Positions 1 through 8,612 of a stretch of 64,000 nt of DNA are shown here, in pieces (positions within the stretch are counted from its first letter, which is position 1; each line of letters opens with the position of its first letter). Source of the DNA: Sphaerimonospora cavernae (lineage in GTDB: Bacteria > Actinomycetota > Actinomycetes > Streptosporangiales > Streptosporangiaceae); contig NZ_JBHMQT010000041.1 in the NCBI RefSeq assembly GCF_042435035.1, positions 26,220 through 90,219 of the forward strand, written 5' to 3'. Below the pieces are notes generated by a model. That model ran no database searches, was not told the origin of the DNA, and saw only the letters and a program-made list of their open reading frames with translations. Both the position numbers and the translations under genes were made by a program.

Positions 1-374
1 GCGGCCACGCGGCGCACCGCGTCGACGAACTGCTCGCCGTTGAACACGCGGTCCTTGAGCAGGTAGCCGATCCCGCCCGAGCCGTCGGCCAGCAACTCCC
101 TGGCGTAGAGCTGCTCGACATGCTGGGACAGCACGAGGACCGGCAGCCCCGGGACCTGCTTTCTCGCCGCCAGCGCCGCCTGCAGGCCCTCGTCGGTGAA
201 AGTCGGCGGGAGCCGTACGTCGACGACGGCCACATCGGGACGCTCCCTGATAAGGGCGGCGTGCAGTTCGGGACCGGACTCGACGGCCGCGACCACGTCG
301 AAGCCGTACGCGCCGAGCAGATGGACCAGGCCCTCCCGCAGGAGATGAAGGTCTTCGGCGAGGACTACCCGCAC
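1..374 (-). CDS. Response regulator receiver domain, LuxR-type (partial, runs off the left edge)
   Basis: The start of a two-component response regulator. It begins MRVVLAEDL and carries the acidic pocket (E6, D7), a phospho-acceptor region reading DVAVVDVRLP and the conserved lysine in GYLLKDRV, so about 124 residues of receiver domain are present. The DNA-binding half lies outside the window; a C-terminal LuxR-type HTH is expected from the NarL-like receiver and the HisKA_3 kinase partner. The GTG start overlaps the last codons of the kinase gene by 10 nt, so the pair is translationally coupled. It probably controls the divergent ABC exporter, which is inference from position. Confidence 0.9.
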   Translation of the reverse strand, partial: MRVVLAEDLHLLREGLVHLLGAYGFDVVAAVESGPELHAALIRERPDVAVVDVRLPPTFTDEGLQAALAARKQVPGLPVLVLSQHVEQLYARELLADGSGGIGYLLKDRVFNGEQFVDAVRRVA

Positions 375-1891
375 GCCCCCTCCTCGGCTCGCTTCTGCCG
401 CGCGGTGACAACCGCGGCGACCGTGAACATGGCACCTCCCAGAGCGATCATGCCAGCGATCACCGGCCATTGGAACGGCTCAGGGAGATGAAGCGCGAGG
501 AACCACGACTTTCCCTTTTCAGGGTTTCCGGTGAGCTTGATGACCATCGGGACGACCCCCTGCGGGAAGATGGGAATCCAGCACAGTGTCCAACACAGGG
601 CCATGGTCACGCTCTTCCACGCGGGAACCGGCGTGAGCGTCGCGCCCAGCGCGCGGGGCAGCTCCAGAACAGCCGTGGTCGGACCGCCGACCGGGCTGTT
701 CACCACGAGCACGCCGTCGAACGCCGCGACCCTGCGTTCGATGCCGTTAAGGCCCGTGCCGCGCGCCGGATCCGCCCCGCCGTGCCCGTTGTCGCTGACA
801 CTGATCCGCAGGTTGCCGCCGCGGTGGCTGATGTCGATCCACGCCTCGGTGGCGTCGCCGTGCCGTACGGCATTGGCGAGCAACTCACTGATCGCGAAGT
901 AGGCCGCGGACTCGACTGGGGCCTGGGGGCGCCTGGGCAGTTCGACGGTCACGTGCGCGCGCAGCGGGCTGTCCAGGGCGAGCGCGCGCACCGCGTCGCC
1001 GAGGCCGCGCTCGGCCAGGACCGGCGGGTGGATGCCGCGCACGACCTGGCGCAACTCGTGCAGCGCGGTCGCCGAAGCCTCCCTGGCCTTGGCGAGCAGC
1101 GCCTTGGCCGCGTTCGGGTCGGAGACGACGAGCTGCTCGGCCGCGCCGATCGTCATGCCGATGGCGACCAGTCGCGCCTGGGCCCCGTCGTGCAGATCAC
1201 GCTCGATCCGCCGCAGCTCGGCGGCCTGCGAGTCCACCACCTCGACCCGTGTCCTGGCGAGGTGATCCACCCGCCGCGCGAGCCTCGCCTTCTCGGTCGG
1301 AGCCAGCAGGGCGTGCGCGCGGCGTCCGTGGACGCGCACGCCCCACGGGGCCACCCAGGGTGCGGTGACCAGGGCGAGCAGAGCGAGCACGGGCCAGAGC
1401 AGGCCGGTGCCCGCCGCGAGCTGCACCGCGCCCAATGCGACGATCAGCGCGGGAGCCGCGGCCGCCAGGCCGCCGGACCACACATCGCTCAGCAGGTACG
1501 CGAAATCGCGCCAGGTGGCCGGGTCCTTCAGCACCCAGTTCAGCCGCCGGTTGAACGCCGGCATTATCGGCGTCTTGTAGAGGTTCCGCCCCTCGCGGTA
1601 CCACCCGTCCGGGTACGGCACCGGCGGGAGTGGCGCCGGGCGGTACGGCTCTTCGATCTCGACCCCCGACCACGCGCGGGCCAGCCGCCGGTTCAGCCCG
1701 GTCATCGCGCGCGTGAGCCGTACGGCCGGCGGAAACAGGAAGACCATCCCCAGGCCGAAGCTGAGCAGTACGGCCCCCAGCATCACGACGGCGACGACCT
1801 GCCCGAGCACGGCCACACCGAAAAGAGCGACGCCCCTGGCCACTGCCGTGAGCGTCCTGCTGCCTGCCGTTCTCATCCGGTTGAGATCCAT
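365..1891 (-). CDS. Sensor histidine kinase (HisKA_3 type) with extra C-terminal membrane segments
   Basis: Membrane histidine kinase of 508 residues. Two N-terminal membrane helices lie at about 20-60, and a putative sensor region with further helices at about 128-182. The HisKA_3 phospho-acceptor motif RDLHDGAQ places the histidine at 234. The ATPase follows with an N box ELLANAVRHG (336-345) and G boxes DNGHGG (367) and GTGLNG (378). Two more hydrophobic stretches lie after the ATPase domain (about 425-450 and 475-497), which is unusual for this family. The start is ATG with AGGAG about 10 nt upstream; the frame is open further upstream but would run over the divergent ABC gene. Likely partner of the downstream response regulator. 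Confidence 0.92.
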   Translation of the reverse strand: MDLNRMRTAGSRTLTAVARGVALFGVAVLGQVVAVVMLGAVLLSFGLGMVFLFPPAVRLTRAMTGLNRRLARAWSGVEIEEPYRPAPLPPVPYPDGWYREGRNLYKTPIMPAFNRRLNWVLKDPATWRDFAYLLSDVWSGGLAAAAPALIVALGAVQLAAGTGLLWPVLALLALVTAPWVAPWGVRVHGRRAHALLAPTEKARLARRVDHLARTRVEVVDSQAAELRRIERDLHDGAQARLVAIGMTIGAAEQLVVSDPNAAKALLAKAREASATALHELRQVVRGIHPPVLAERGLGDAVRALALDSPLRAHVTVELPRRPQAPVESAAYFAISELLANAVRHGDATEAWIDISHRGGNLRISVSDNGHGGADPARGTGLNGIERRVAAFDGVLVVNSPVGGPTTAVLELPRALGATLTPVPAWKSVTMALCWTLCWIPIFPQGVVPMVIKLTGNPEKGKSWFLALHLPEPFQWPVIAGMIALGGAMFTVAAVVTARQKRAEEGACG

Positions 1892-2041
1892 CTGCCCACC
1901 TCTCCTGTCACCGCCAGTGTGGGCCAGGACGAGATCGTCGCGCAGTGACCCTGAACGCCGGAAAGGGGTGGGGATAACTACACCCCGGCCGGGTTCCCAG
2001 CCGCATTCCCGCGAAGCCGCCAGACTCCTACCGTCGTCCAC

Positions 2042-2998
2042 ATGGCGATCATTACTGTGGACAACCTTCGCAAGACGTACGGCACCCGGGTGGCGGTCGA
2101 AGACGTCTCGTTCTCCGTCGAGGAGGGTGAGATCTTCGGCATCGTCGGCCGCAACGGAGCCGGCAAGACCACAACCGTCGAATGCGTGACCGGCCTGCGC
2201 ACCCCGACATCGGGGACCATCCGCGTGGAAGCCGACCTGAAGCAACAGGTCGGGGTGCAACTACAGGACTGCTCGCTGCCCGACAAGATCCGGGTCGGCG
2301 AAGCGCTCAGCCTCTACGCCTCGTTCTACTCCCAGCCCGCCGACTGGCGAGCACTGCTCGAGGAGACCGGCCTCGATCCGCGTACGCCTTTCGCGAAGCT
2401 GTCCGGCGGGCAGCGTCAGCGGCTGTCGATCGCGCTCGCGCTGGTCGGCGACCCGAAGATCGCCATCCTCGACGAGCTCACCACCGGTCTCGATCCACAG
2501 GCGCGGCGGGACACCTGGGAGCTGATCGAGCGCATTCGCGACCGCGGCGTGACCGTGATCCTGGTCACGCACTTCATGGAGGAGGTCGAGCGGCTGTGCG
2601 ACCGCGTCGCGATCATCTCGGCGGGGCGCATCCTCGTGGTGGACACCCCGGAGGGACTCATCGCCCGGGCGGGCGGCGAGCATCGCCTCACGTTCCGTAC
2701 CCGCGAGCCGGTCGACGGCCTGCCGGCGCTCCCGGAGGTGTCGTCCGTGACGACGAACACCGACGGCATCCCAGCACAACCGCGGCGGAGGGGTCGGGCC
2801 GCGGCAGCCGATGACGCCGTCGAGGTCGTGGTCATCGGCACCGGTGACCTGCTCCCCGCCGTGATGTCCGCACTGCCGGCTTCCCTGATGTCCGACCTCC
2901 GCGTCGAGCGGACCACGCTCGACGACGCGTTTCTCGCCCTCACCGGCGAACCCGTCGACCAGCCCGCCGACCAGCCCACCGACCAGCCCGCCGCATAG
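2042..2998 (+). CDS. ABC transporter ATP-binding protein (DrrA-like)
   Basis: ATPase subunit of an ABC-2 exporter, 318 residues. Walker A GRNGAGKTT is at 36-44, the signature LSGGQ at 120-124 and Walker B IAILDE at about 140-145, followed by the H-loop region VTHFMEE. The C-terminal extension after residue 220 resembles the tail of DrrA-type drug-export ATPases and ends in a short repeated Gln-Pro-x-Asp pattern. The ATG lies 7 nt after a TACCGT box at 2029-2034, so the mRNA is probably leaderless. It is followed 12 nt later by the permease. The substrate cannot be read from sequence; an antibiotic or lipid is typical for the family. Confidence 0.93.
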   Translation: MAIITVDNLRKTYGTRVAVEDVSFSVEEGEIFGIVGRNGAGKTTTVECVTGLRTPTSGTIRVEADLKQQVGVQLQDCSLPDKIRVGEALSLYASFYSQPADWRALLEETGLDPRTPFAKLSGGQRQRLSIALALVGDPKIAILDELTTGLDPQARRDTWELIERIRDRGVTVILVTHFMEEVERLCDRVAIISAGRILVVDTPEGLIARAGGEHRLTFRTREPVDGLPALPEVSSVTTNTDGIPAQPRRRGRAAAADDAVEVVVIGTGDLLPAVMSALPASLMSDLRVERTTLDDAFLALTGEPVDQPADQPTDQPAA

Positions 2999-3010
2999 GA
3001 GATACAAGAC

Positions 3011-3766
3011 ATGGTGACCATCCCCGCTACAGCCCGGCTCGCGGCTGTGGAAACGAAGCTCTTCCTCCGCGAGCCCGCCGCGGTCTTCTCCACAGTCATA
3101 CTCCCCTTGGCGCTGTTGCTGGCTCTGGGCAGCTCGATCCCCGACTTCCGCAAGCCGGACCCCGCGCTCGGCGGGCAGCGCCCCGTGGACGCGCAGTTCC
3201 CCGGCATGATGGTCCTCCTGTCGGTCATGCTGCTCGCGCTCAGCGCGCTGCCGACGGCCCTGGTCATGTATCGGGAGCGGGGCGTACTCCGCCGGATGTC
3301 CACCACGCCCGTACGGCCGAGCTCGCTGCTGGCGGCCCAGCTCGTGATCAACGTGGGTGTGTCGGTCGTCGCGACGGCCCTGACCCTCAGCCTGGGTCAC
3401 CTGGTCCTCGACACTCCGGCTCCGCGCGCGTTCTGGACGTTCGCCGGGGTCTTCGTGCTCGGCTCAACGGCGCTGTTCGCCGTCGGCCTGTGCCTCGCCG
3501 CGGTGGCGCCGAACTCCCGGGTCGTCCAGGGCGCGGGCGCGGCCGTGCTGTTCCCGCTGCTCTTCCTCGGCGGCATGTGGCTGCCGCGGCAAATGATGCC
3601 CGAGGTCCTCCGCCGGATCAGCGACTTCACCCCGGCCGGCGCCTTCGGCCAGGGGCTCACGGACGCACTCGCCGGTCATGCCCCCCAGCTGCTCCATCTC
3701 GCCGTACTCGCCGGATGGGCGGTGGTGGCCGGTCTCGCGGCGGCACGGCTGTTCCGCTGGCAGTGA
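3011..3766 (+). CDS. ABC-2 type transporter permease
   Basis: Integral membrane partner of the preceding ATPase, 251 residues with about six hydrophobic helices. The fold follows the ABC2_membrane pattern: an N-terminal amphipathic segment, a helix around VILPLALLLALGS, then paired helices through the C terminus. The region containing RERGVLRRMSTTPVRP is the cytoplasmic coupling segment typical of DrrB-like permeases. ATG start with AGGAG about 10 nt upstream, close behind the ATPase stop, so the two form one operon opposite the two-component genes. Confidence 0.92.
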   Translation: MVTIPATARLAAVETKLFLREPAAVFSTVILPLALLLALGSSIPDFRKPDPALGGQRPVDAQFPGMMVLLSVMLLALSALPTALVMYRERGVLRRMSTTPVRPSSLLAAQLVINVGVSVVATALTLSLGHLVLDTPAPRAFWTFAGVFVLGSTALFAVGLCLAAVAPNSRVVQGAGAAVLFPLLFLGGMWLPRQMMPEVLRRISDFTPAGAFGQGLTDALAGHAPQLLHLAVLAGWAVVAGLAAARLFRWQ

Positions 3767-3857
3767 CCGGCACCGGCCCGGGCTCGCCGCCGGGTGGCGG
3801 AGATGTTTACCCGCGAGGTAATCGTCCCGCCCCGGTCCCCCGGCTAGCGTCGGGACC

Positions 3858-4667
3858 GTGACAGCAGCCCAGATCTATCAGCGGCCGTTCGGCGAACTGC
3901 TCCGCCACTGGCGCGAGCACCGGAGACTCAGCCAGCTCGAGCTCTCGATCCAGGCCGAGATATCCACCCGCCACCTCAGCTTCCTGGAAACCGGCCGGGC
4001 CCGGCCGAGCCGTGACATGGTCCTCCACATCTCCGAGCACCTCGAGATCCCGCTGCGCGAGCGGAACCACCTGCTGCTGAGCGCCGGCTACGCCCCGGCC
4101 TACACGGAGTCCCCGCTCGACTCCCCGCAGATGACGGCGGTCTGCGAGACGATCCGGCGGCTGCTGTCCGCGCATGAGCCCTACCCCGCGGTGGTCGTGG
4201 ACCGGGGCTGGAACCTCGTCGACGCCAACGCGGCCATCGGCCTGATCGCCGAGGATGTCGACCCCGACCTGCTCACGAACGTGCTGCGGGCGAGCCTTCA
4301 CCCGGAGGGACTCGCCCCCCGCATCGTCAACCTCGGCGAGTGGCGCGCTCACCTGCTCGGCCGGCTCAGGCGGCAGATCTCACTCACCGGCGACGCCGAA
4401 CTCGGCGAATTGTACGCGGAACTTCACGGCTACCCCTGCGACCAGCCGGAGCCGGAGATCGAGCTGCCCGGGCCCGGCGACATCATGGTCCCCCTGCGGC
4501 TCAAGCACTCCTCGGGCCGGGAACTGTCGTTCTTCAGCATCGTGGCGACCTTCGGCACCCCGCTCGACATCACGGTCGCCGAGCTCGCCATCGAGTCGTT
4601 CTACCCCGCAGACCCCGGCACCGCCGATTTCCTCCGCGATGCCGTCCCTGACCGGACGGTCTCCTGA
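3858..4667 (+). CDS. XRE-family regulator with MmyB-like ligand-binding domain
   Basis: DNA-binding regulator of 269 residues. The N-terminal HTH_3 domain spans about 8-70 (HWREHRRLSQLELS, then ISTRHLSFLETGRARPS). The C-terminal part has the MmyB-like ligand-binding fold of actinobacterial XRE regulators, with motifs VVVDRGWNLVDAN and SFFSIVATFGTPLDIT. GTG start 7 nt after TAGCGT (3845-3850), so probably leaderless. Convergent with the CPBP protease gene. Ligand and targets unknown; related proteins often sit beside the dehydrogenase they control, but none is present here. Confidence 0.9.
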   Translation: MTAAQIYQRPFGELLRHWREHRRLSQLELSIQAEISTRHLSFLETGRARPSRDMVLHISEHLEIPLRERNHLLLSAGYAPAYTESPLDSPQMTAVCETIRRLLSAHEPYPAVVVDRGWNLVDANAAIGLIAEDVDPDLLTNVLRASLHPEGLAPRIVNLGEWRAHLLGRLRRQISLTGDAELGELYAELHGYPCDQPEPEIELPGPGDIMVPLRLKHSSGRELSFFSIVATFGTPLDITVAELAIESFYPADPGTADFLRDAVPDRTVS

Positions 4668-4713
4668 CCGGGGGATTTCCTGGCGGCGCGAGGGGCAGCG
4701 GCGATGGGCCGGA

Positions 4714-5553
4714 TCAGCGCCGGTAGAGATCGCCGCGGGTGGCCGCGCACACCACGGCGGCGAGTACGGCCGAGGCGGCGGCCGCCGTCCACAGCGGAGT
4801 GTGGTCCGGGCCGACGACACCGGCGTAGCTGTAGGTGGCGTTGAAGGCGGCGTGAAACAGCGCGGCGATGAGCACGCTGCCCCTGGCCGCATTGAACAGC
4901 GCACCGATGAGGACAGTGGTGCTCGTGGTCAACAGCAGGAAGCCGGCGAACGGCAGGCCGTTGTCGCTCTCGCCGGGCACGTGCAGCAGCGGGTAGTGCC
5001 ACCCGGACCAGACGACGCCGAGGAGCAGGTTCGCCCACACAGGGCGCATGCGGGTCTGTAGCCGGGGCAGCAGCAGCCCGCGCCAGCCGGCCTCCTCGGT
5101 CAGCAGGTACAGGCCGATGCCGTACCCGAGGTAGGCCAGTGCCGCCGGCGGACTCATCATGACGCCGAGCTGCGGGTGGTGGCCGGCGGCCGCGGCGAGC
5201 GCCACGGCAACCGCCGCGACGCCGATGGGGGTGACCAGCGCGAGCAGGTAGGTGGCCGGCGATACCCGCCAGGCGATGAGCCGACGGCCGAGGTCGCGCA
5301 GGGCCGGGCGACCGCCGAGCAGCACGGTGACCAGGGCGATCGACGGGGTGAGCACCCACAACGCGATGCCCTGTGGCAGACGCCAGCCGATGAGGTCGTG
5401 TGCCTGGGCGATGGCCGACCCCCAGACCAGCCACGGCAGCGCGAACATCGCGACGCCGATGGCGAGCAGGTGCCGGATGCCGGCGGTACGGGCAACCACG
5501 GGATCGGCTGCGGGTGAGGGGATGCCGGCGGAGGGTGTGAGCGCGGTTGACAT
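4714..5553 (-). CDS. CPBP-family intramembrane metalloprotease
   Basis: CAAX-protease/bacteriocin-processing (Abi) family membrane protein, 279 residues with about eight hydrophobic helices. The family signature EEAGWRG supplies the paired glutamates, followed by GWHYPLL and FHAAFNATY, which supply the histidine and asparagine of the predicted metal site. The chosen ATG has GGAAGG 8 nt upstream; the frame stays open for 25 more codons without a better site. A strong terminator separates it from the upstream response regulator, so it likely has its own promoter. Substrate unknown. Confidence 0.88.
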   Translation of the reverse strand: MSTALTPSAGIPSPAADPVVARTAGIRHLLAIGVAMFALPWLVWGSAIAQAHDLIGWRLPQGIALWVLTPSIALVTVLLGGRPALRDLGRRLIAWRVSPATYLLALVTPIGVAAVAVALAAAAGHHPQLGVMMSPPAALAYLGYGIGLYLLTEEAGWRGLLLPRLQTRMRPVWANLLLGVVWSGWHYPLLHVPGESDNGLPFAGFLLLTTSTTVLIGALFNAARGSVLIAALFHAAFNATYSYAGVVGPDHTPLWTAAAASAVLAAVVCAATRGDLYRR

Positions 5554-5651
5554 GGTGGTCGCCTTCCAGTCCTGATATCCCCCGAGCGGAGCGGTAACCA
5601 CTGTGCACGTCGACGCGGCGGCGGTCATCGGGTGGCGGATGGATCGCCGAG

Positions 5652-5687
5652 CGTCGTGGTCTCCACCCTGAGGTGGAGACCACGACG
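5652..5687 (-). terminator. Intrinsic terminator hairpin after the response regulator
   Basis: A perfect 15-bp stem (GTCGTGGTCTCCACC and its complement, extendable by one pair) with a 4-nt loop ends one base before the response-regulator stop codon. No U tract follows, as is usual for high-GC terminators. It isolates the regulator from the CPBP gene. Confidence 0.75.
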
Positions 5688-5688
5688 G

Positions 5689-6366
5689 TCAGTCCATCCC
5701 GGCCCGGCCGGTCCGGAAGGCGTACGCGACGAGCGCCGCGCGGTCGCGGCAGCCGGTCTTGGCCAGCAGGTGGTTGACGTGGGTCTTGACGGTGGCCTCG
5801 GAGACGAACAGACGCTGCGCGATCTCGGCGTTGGACAGGCCCTGCGCGATCTCGGTGAGCACCTCGGTCTCGCGGGCCGTCAGACCGTCGTCGGGCGGCG
5901 CCGGTGGCCCGCCCACGCCCACGGGTGTCCTGTGCGCGAGCGTCTCCAGCAGCCGCCGCTGTACCGAGGGGTCGAGCTGGGCCTCGCCGGAGGCGACCGC
6001 GACGATCGCGTCGCGGATCTGCTCCGCACCGGCGTCCTTGGTGATGAACCCCCGGGCGCCGGCCTGCAGAGCGCCGAACACCCAGGTGTCATCGGCGTAC
6101 GTGGTGAGCACGACGACGCGGGTGCGACTGCCGGCCGCCACCAGCTGCCGGGTCGCCTCTATCCCGTCGACATTCGGCATGCTGAGGTCCATGAGCACGA
6201 CGTCGGGCTCGGCGGCGCCGGCCTGGCGCACCGCGTCGGCCCCGTCCCCGGCGGTGCCGACGACCTCGATGCCGTCGAGCAGGCCCAGCATCATCGCGAG
6301 CCCGTCACGGACCACTTTCTGATCGTCGGCGATCAGAACTCTGATGCGATCGGGTACGGCGATCAC
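5689..6366 (-). CDS. LuxR/NarL-family response regulator (orphan)
   Basis: Response regulator of 225 residues. The receiver domain starts RIRVLIADDQKVVRDG, with the phospho-acceptor in DVVLMDLSMP and the conserved lysine in GFITKDAG. The C-terminal LuxR HTH reads LTAREVEVL-like (LTARETEVLTEIAQGLSNA) and VKTHVNHLLAKTG. GTG start with AGGAG 8 nt upstream, overlapping the stop of a kinase gene in the GTGA arrangement normal for a two-component operon. Only the last ~50 codons of that kinase remain, so the regulator lacks its cognate partner here and probably its original promoter. Confidence 0.92.
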   Translation of the reverse strand: MIAVPDRIRVLIADDQKVVRDGLAMMLGLLDGIEVVGTAGDGADAVRQAGAAEPDVVLMDLSMPNVDGIEATRQLVAAGSRTRVVVLTTYADDTWVFGALQAGARGFITKDAGAEQIRDAIVAVASGEAQLDPSVQRRLLETLAHRTPVGVGGPPAPPDDGLTARETEVLTEIAQGLSNAEIAQRLFVSEATVKTHVNHLLAKTGCRDRAALVAYAFRTGRAGMD

Positions 6367-6515
6367 CGGCTCATCTCCTGTGGTAGGCGGGTGGGCATGA
6401 CGAGGTGGACACGCCAACCATCGGGCGTGGAGCCGGCGTCGAGGTGCCCTCCGGCCAGTTCGGCGCGTTCGGCGAGGCCGGTCAGCCCGAAACCGCCCGA
6501 CGGCAAATGCGGACC
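6363..6515 (-). pseudogene. C-terminal stub of a histidine kinase
   Basis: The reading frame ending at the GTGA overlap with the response regulator encodes GGFGLTGLAERAELAGG followed by LDAGSTPDGWRVHLVMP, the G2 box and tail of a HisKA_3 kinase ATPase domain. Upstream of codon PHLPSGG the match to kinases stops, and an in-frame stop lies at 6537-6539. About 50 codons survive; the DHp domain, N and G1 boxes and all sensor sequence are gone. The breakpoint, around 6510-6520, coincides with the 5' truncation of the opposite-strand gene. Confidence 0.78.
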
Positions 6516-6872
6516 ATGCCGGCCGAGCAGTGGACCTCAACCGCCGACGTCACACTGCTGGCGGTCGGCCTGGCCGCCTCCGCCGCGCTGGGCGTCTGGC
6601 GTGGGCGGACCATCGCGGTCTGGCAGGAGGCCGACGGCACCTGGTGGCGGCAGGGCTCTCGTACGACGCTGATGCTCTGGGGCGTTCTGCTGGTCGTGCG
6701 CGTCATCCTCGTCGGCGTCGACCACCTCGTCGGGCATCCGGACGCTTCCAACGTGGGCGCGATGCTCTGCACGCTGGCGGTCAGCTTCGCGGCGCAGAAC
6801 GCCATCGTCGGCCTGAGGATGACGGGCTCCGGCACTCGTCCCGCCCCGGCCCTCGGGTCCGACAGCCGGTGA
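6516..6872 (+). pseudogene. 5'-truncated integral membrane protein (DUF1453/CcdC-like)
   Basis: An open frame of 118 codons from ATG encodes TADVTLLAVGLAASAALG, then GVWRGRTIAVW and an LMLWGVLLVVRVILVG helix. The pattern matches the second half of small DUF1453/CcdC-like membrane proteins of actinobacteria, usually about 160 residues, which begin with two more hydrophobic segments missing here. No ribosome-binding site precedes the ATG, and the DNA directly upstream is kinase stub on the other strand. It could be expressed as a short protein, but a deletion remnant is more likely. The family assignment is from memory of the pattern. Confidence 0.65.
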
Positions 6873-6943
6873 CTTCGTTGTTCCGCACCTCACGGAGGCC
6901 CTGTCGGACCAGAAGCTCGGACGGTTTCACCACGCCGCCCGGG

Positions 6944-8311
6944 TCAGTGGGTGGCCATGTCCACGAAGCGGCTGTAGTGGCCCTGGAAGGCGACGGTCAC
7001 GGTGGCGGTGGGGCCGTTGCGGTGCTTGGCCACGATCAGGTCGGCCTCACCCGCACGGGGGGACTCGCGCTCGTACGCGTCCTCCCGATGCAGAAGGATG
7101 ACCATGTCCGCATCCTGCTCGATAGATCCACTTTCGCGCAGATCCGACACTTGTGGGCGTTTGTCGGTCCGCTGCTCGGGACCACGGTTGAGCTGGGAGA
7201 TCGCGATGACCGGGACCTCCAGTTCCTTGGCCAGCAGCTTGAGCGCACGGGAGATCTCGGAGACCTCCTGCTGACGGCTCTCGGTCTTCTTCGGCGAGCT
7301 CATGAGCTGGAGGTAGTCGACGATCACGAACCGGAGGTCGTGGCGCTGCTTGAGACGGCGGCACTTCGCCCGGATCTCCATCATCGACATGTTCGGGGAG
7401 TCGTCGATGAACAGCGGCGCGTCGGCCACCTCGCCCATCCGGCGGGCCAGGCGGGTCCAGTCGTCGTCGTTCATCATGCCCGACCGCATGGTGTGCAGCG
7501 CCACCCGCGCCTCGGCCGACAGCAGTCGCATGGTGATCTCGTTGCGCGACATCTCCAGCGAGAAGACGACGGTCGCCATACCATTCTTAATCGCAGCAGA
7601 CCGGGCGAAATCTAGACCTAAGGTGCTTTTGCCAATGGCAGGTCTTGCGGCCACGACGATCATCTGGCCGGGGTGGAGGCCGTTGGTCAGCGCGTCGAGG
7701 TCCTGGAAGCCGGTCGGAACGCCGACCATCTGGCCGCCGCGGCTGCCGATGGCCTCGATCTCGTCGAGGGCCCCCGGCATGATCTCCGAGAGCGGGAGAT
7801 AGTCCTCCGACGTGCGCCGCTCGGTCACCTTGTAGATCTCGGCCTGGGCCCGGTCGACGAGGTCGTCGACCTCCTCACCCTGCCCGCCGTACCCGTAGGA
7901 GACGATCCGCGTGCCCGCCTCGATCAGTCGCCGCAGGATGGCCTGCTCTCGGACGATCTTCGCGTAGTAGCCGGCGTTGGCGGCCGTCGGCACGGTCGCG
8001 GTCAGCGTGTGGAGGTAGGCGCCGCCGCCGACCCGGGCGACCTCGCCGCGCCGCTGCAGTTCGTTGAAGACGGTGACCGCGTCGGCCGGCTCGCCCCGGC
8101 CGTAGAGGTCGATGACGGCATCAAAGATGATCTGATGCGCGGGACGGTAGAAGTCGTCGGCGCGCAGCGCCTCGATCACGTCGGCGATGGCGTCCTTGGA
8201 CAGCAGCATGCCGCCGAGCACCGACTGCTCGGCCTCGATGTTACTCGGTGGCGTGCGCTCGAACGTCGCGTCCGATTCCCCGGGTCCCCCCGGGAAGTCG
8301 ATAACGCTCAC
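6944..8311 (-). CDS. dnaB: Replicative DNA helicase DnaB
   Basis: Hexameric 5'-3' helicase of the replication fork, 455 residues. The N-terminal DnaB domain begins TPPSNIEAEQSVLGGML, a linker follows, and the RecA-like C-terminal domain carries Walker A ARPAIGKST, Walker B RFVIVDYLQLM and the motif QLNRGPEQRTDKRP. The length is typical of an intein-free DnaB, and no insertion interrupts the Walker A or later motifs, where inteins are common in relatives. GTG start after a G-rich ribosome-binding site. It sits downstream of the rplI operon as in other actinobacteria. A run of DnaA-box-like sites lies just upstream. Confidence 0.97.
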   Translation of the reverse strand: MSVIDFPGGPGESDATFERTPPSNIEAEQSVLGGMLLSKDAIADVIEALRADDFYRPAHQIIFDAVIDLYGRGEPADAVTVFNELQRRGEVARVGGGAYLHTLTATVPTAANAGYYAKIVREQAILRRLIEAGTRIVSYGYGGQGEEVDDLVDRAQAEIYKVTERRTSEDYLPLSEIMPGALDEIEAIGSRGGQMVGVPTGFQDLDALTNGLHPGQMIVVAARPAIGKSTLGLDFARSAAIKNGMATVVFSLEMSRNEITMRLLSAEARVALHTMRSGMMNDDDWTRLARRMGEVADAPLFIDDSPNMSMMEIRAKCRRLKQRHDLRFVIVDYLQLMSSPKKTESRQQEVSEISRALKLLAKELEVPVIAISQLNRGPEQRTDKRPQVSDLRESGSIEQDADMVILLHREDAYERESPRAGEADLIVAKHRNGPTATVTVAFQGHYSRFVDMATH

Positions 8312-8612
8312 CTCACACCCCCCTGTCGGCGCTCATGCCGTACCCCGCCCACCGGCTCCGACCCGGTCCGACAGTCTCGCGGGCCGCGCCGCCCACGGCA
8401 ACCTCGCCCGTGGACAACGCTGTGGAAAACATGTGCAGGTCTCGCCCCTCACCTGTGGGAACACTGGGGACAGCCCTGTGGACAATGCTCCCGCCCCTGC
8501 CGAAACCCGCGGCTGACCTGGCCGTTCTCCGTCCACGCCCTGTGGAAGAAAGAAAGTCGCCCGACGGGTTGATACCGATCGAGCATGGCTCGGTAAGCCG
8601 CAAAATGAGTTC
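8312..8612. promoter_or_regulatory. dnaB/MATE divergent intergenic region with DnaA-box-like sites
   Basis: No gene was found here. On the plus strand there are TGTGGACAA at 8477-8485, CGTGGACAA at 8409-8417, TGTGGAAAA at 8421-8429, TGTGGGAAC at 8454-8462 and TGTGGAAGA at 8541-8549, all in the same orientation. TGTGGACAA is the reverse of TTGTCCACA, the preferred DnaA box of high-GC actinobacteria. The promoters of dnaB (minus) and the MATE gene (plus) must both lie here. Confidence 0.55.

Noticed and set aside
470..1948. Plus-strand frame of 492 codons
   Set aside because: Antisense to the histidine kinase, whose His, N and G boxes are clear.
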